In this document: piece by piece, positions 6,358 to 6,832 of the stretch | Layout: every line of letters begins with the position of its first letter | How positions within the stretch are numbered: position 1 is the first letter of the stretch | Assembly: GCF_014904065.1 (NCBI RefSeq) | Contig: NZ_JACXJG010000005.1 | Coordinates: forward strand, 226,004-232,835 | Reading direction: 5' to 3' | DNA: 6,832 bases | Origin: Gulosibacter sediminis | Lineage (GTDB): Bacteria > Actinomycetota > Actinomycetes > Actinomycetales > Microbacteriaceae | Position numbers and translations under genes: made by a program | Notes under the pieces: model-generated | Databases searched by the model: none | What the model was told of the DNA's origin: nothing | What the model saw: only the letters and a program-made list of their open reading frames with translations

Positions 6358-6686
6358 GCTTCGAACGAGTCTGCGGCGTCGACGACGTCCAGGTTGACTC
6401 GCCGATGCGCGTCGAACTCGCCGACCAGGTGATCGCGCTCGTGCGCGACTCGGCTGGCGACGTCTTCGCAATCGGCGACCGCTGCACCCACGGCGACATC
6501 TCGCTCTCGGAGGGCTTCGTCGAAGACGGCACCCTCGAGTGCTGGGCACACGGCTCGCAATTCTCGCTCTGCACCGGGTGGCCCAAGTCGCTGCCCGCGT
6601 TTGAACCAGTTCCAGTCTTCGCCGTCAAGGTCGAAGACGACGCAATCTTCATTGACCCGACTCCGATCTACAAGGAGAACAACTAG
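6354..6686 (+). CDS. Rieske [2Fe-2S] protein encoded within the suf operon
   Basis: This 110-residue soluble protein is a Rieske ferredoxin of the type seen as electron carrier of aromatic-ring dioxygenases. The cluster ligands fit Cys-X-His...Cys-X-X-His: Cys44 and His46 in [11 protein letters not shown], Cys63 and His66 in [10 protein letters not shown], with 16 residues between His46 and Cys63. There is no signal peptide or membrane anchor. The start ATG overlaps the sufD stop by 4 nt (ATGA), and sufC follows 2 nt after its stop, so it is firmly part of the SUF operon. A Rieske gene in this position is, from memory, common in actinobacterial suf operons and is often mis-annotated as a phenylpropionate/cinnamate dioxygenase ferredoxin. 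No oxygenase lies nearby, so a role in Fe-S assembly (electron donation or cluster sensing) is a better guess, but is inference. Cys73 in SLCTG replaces a residue that is usually charged in relatives. Confidence 0.93.
   Translation: MSFERVCGVDDVQVDSPMRVELADQVIALVRDSAGDVFAIGDRCTHGDISLSEGFVEDGTLECWAHGSQFSLCTGWPKSLPAFEPVPVFAVKVEDDAIFIDPTPIYKENN
6672..6677 (+). promoter_or_regulatory. Ribosome binding site of sufC
   Basis: AAGGAG lies within the last codons of the Rieske gene, 11 nt before the sufC ATG. The spacing is slightly long, but this is one of the strongest Shine-Dalgarno matches in the operon. Confidence 0.6.
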
Positions 6687-6688
6687 CA

Positions 6689-6832
<144 letters not shown>

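Noticed and set aside
5161..6549. Long open frame on the minus strand opposite sufD and the Rieske gene (462 codons)
   Set aside because: It is antisense to two secure genes. The product is Arg/Val/Asp-rich with no recognisable domain, as expected for a mirror frame in GC-rich DNA.

Overview
This is a GC-rich window of ordinary-looking chromosomal DNA with strong G/C bias at third codon positions. Seven protein-coding genes account for almost all of it. The gene set and order fit a high-GC actinobacterium: transketolase, heme O synthase and heme A synthase next to a SUF iron-sulfur cluster operon that carries a Rieske protein between sufD and sufC. Small intergenic gaps and protein flavour suggest Microbacteriaceae, but this is an inference without a database search. 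No mobile element, phage gene, tRNA, rRNA or CRISPR array was seen.

Layout. Positions 1-1349 (minus) hold the N-terminal two thirds of transketolase, cut by the window edge. A 158-nt divergent gap leads to ctaB (1508-2479, plus), the heme O synthase. A 138-nt convergent gap with two hairpins separates it from ctaA (2618-3544, minus), the heme A synthase. A 201-nt divergent gap then leads to the SUF operon on the plus strand: sufB (3746-5164), sufD (5170-6357), a Rieske [2Fe-2S] protein (6354-6686) and the first 48 codons of sufC (6689 to the window end, stopping at the Walker A motif). The SUF genes are separated by 5 nt, -4 nt (ATGA overlap) and 2 nt, so they should form one transcript.

How the genes work together. 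CtaB farnesylates heme B to heme O and CtaA oxidises heme O to heme A, the cofactor of aa3-type cytochrome c oxidase. This implies aerobic respiration. SufB, SufC and SufD form the ATP-driven scaffold that builds Fe-S clusters; the Rieske protein is probably a client or an electron-transfer partner. Transketolase belongs to the non-oxidative pentose phosphate pathway and is a neighbour, not a functional partner.

Nothing here is clearly a new system. The points most worth a second look are the Rieske gene inside the SUF operon, the lack of a sufR-type regulator directly in front of sufB, and a speculative leaderless small reading frame in the sufB leader. The ctaA start is also easily mis-called, because the open frame runs back into sufB.
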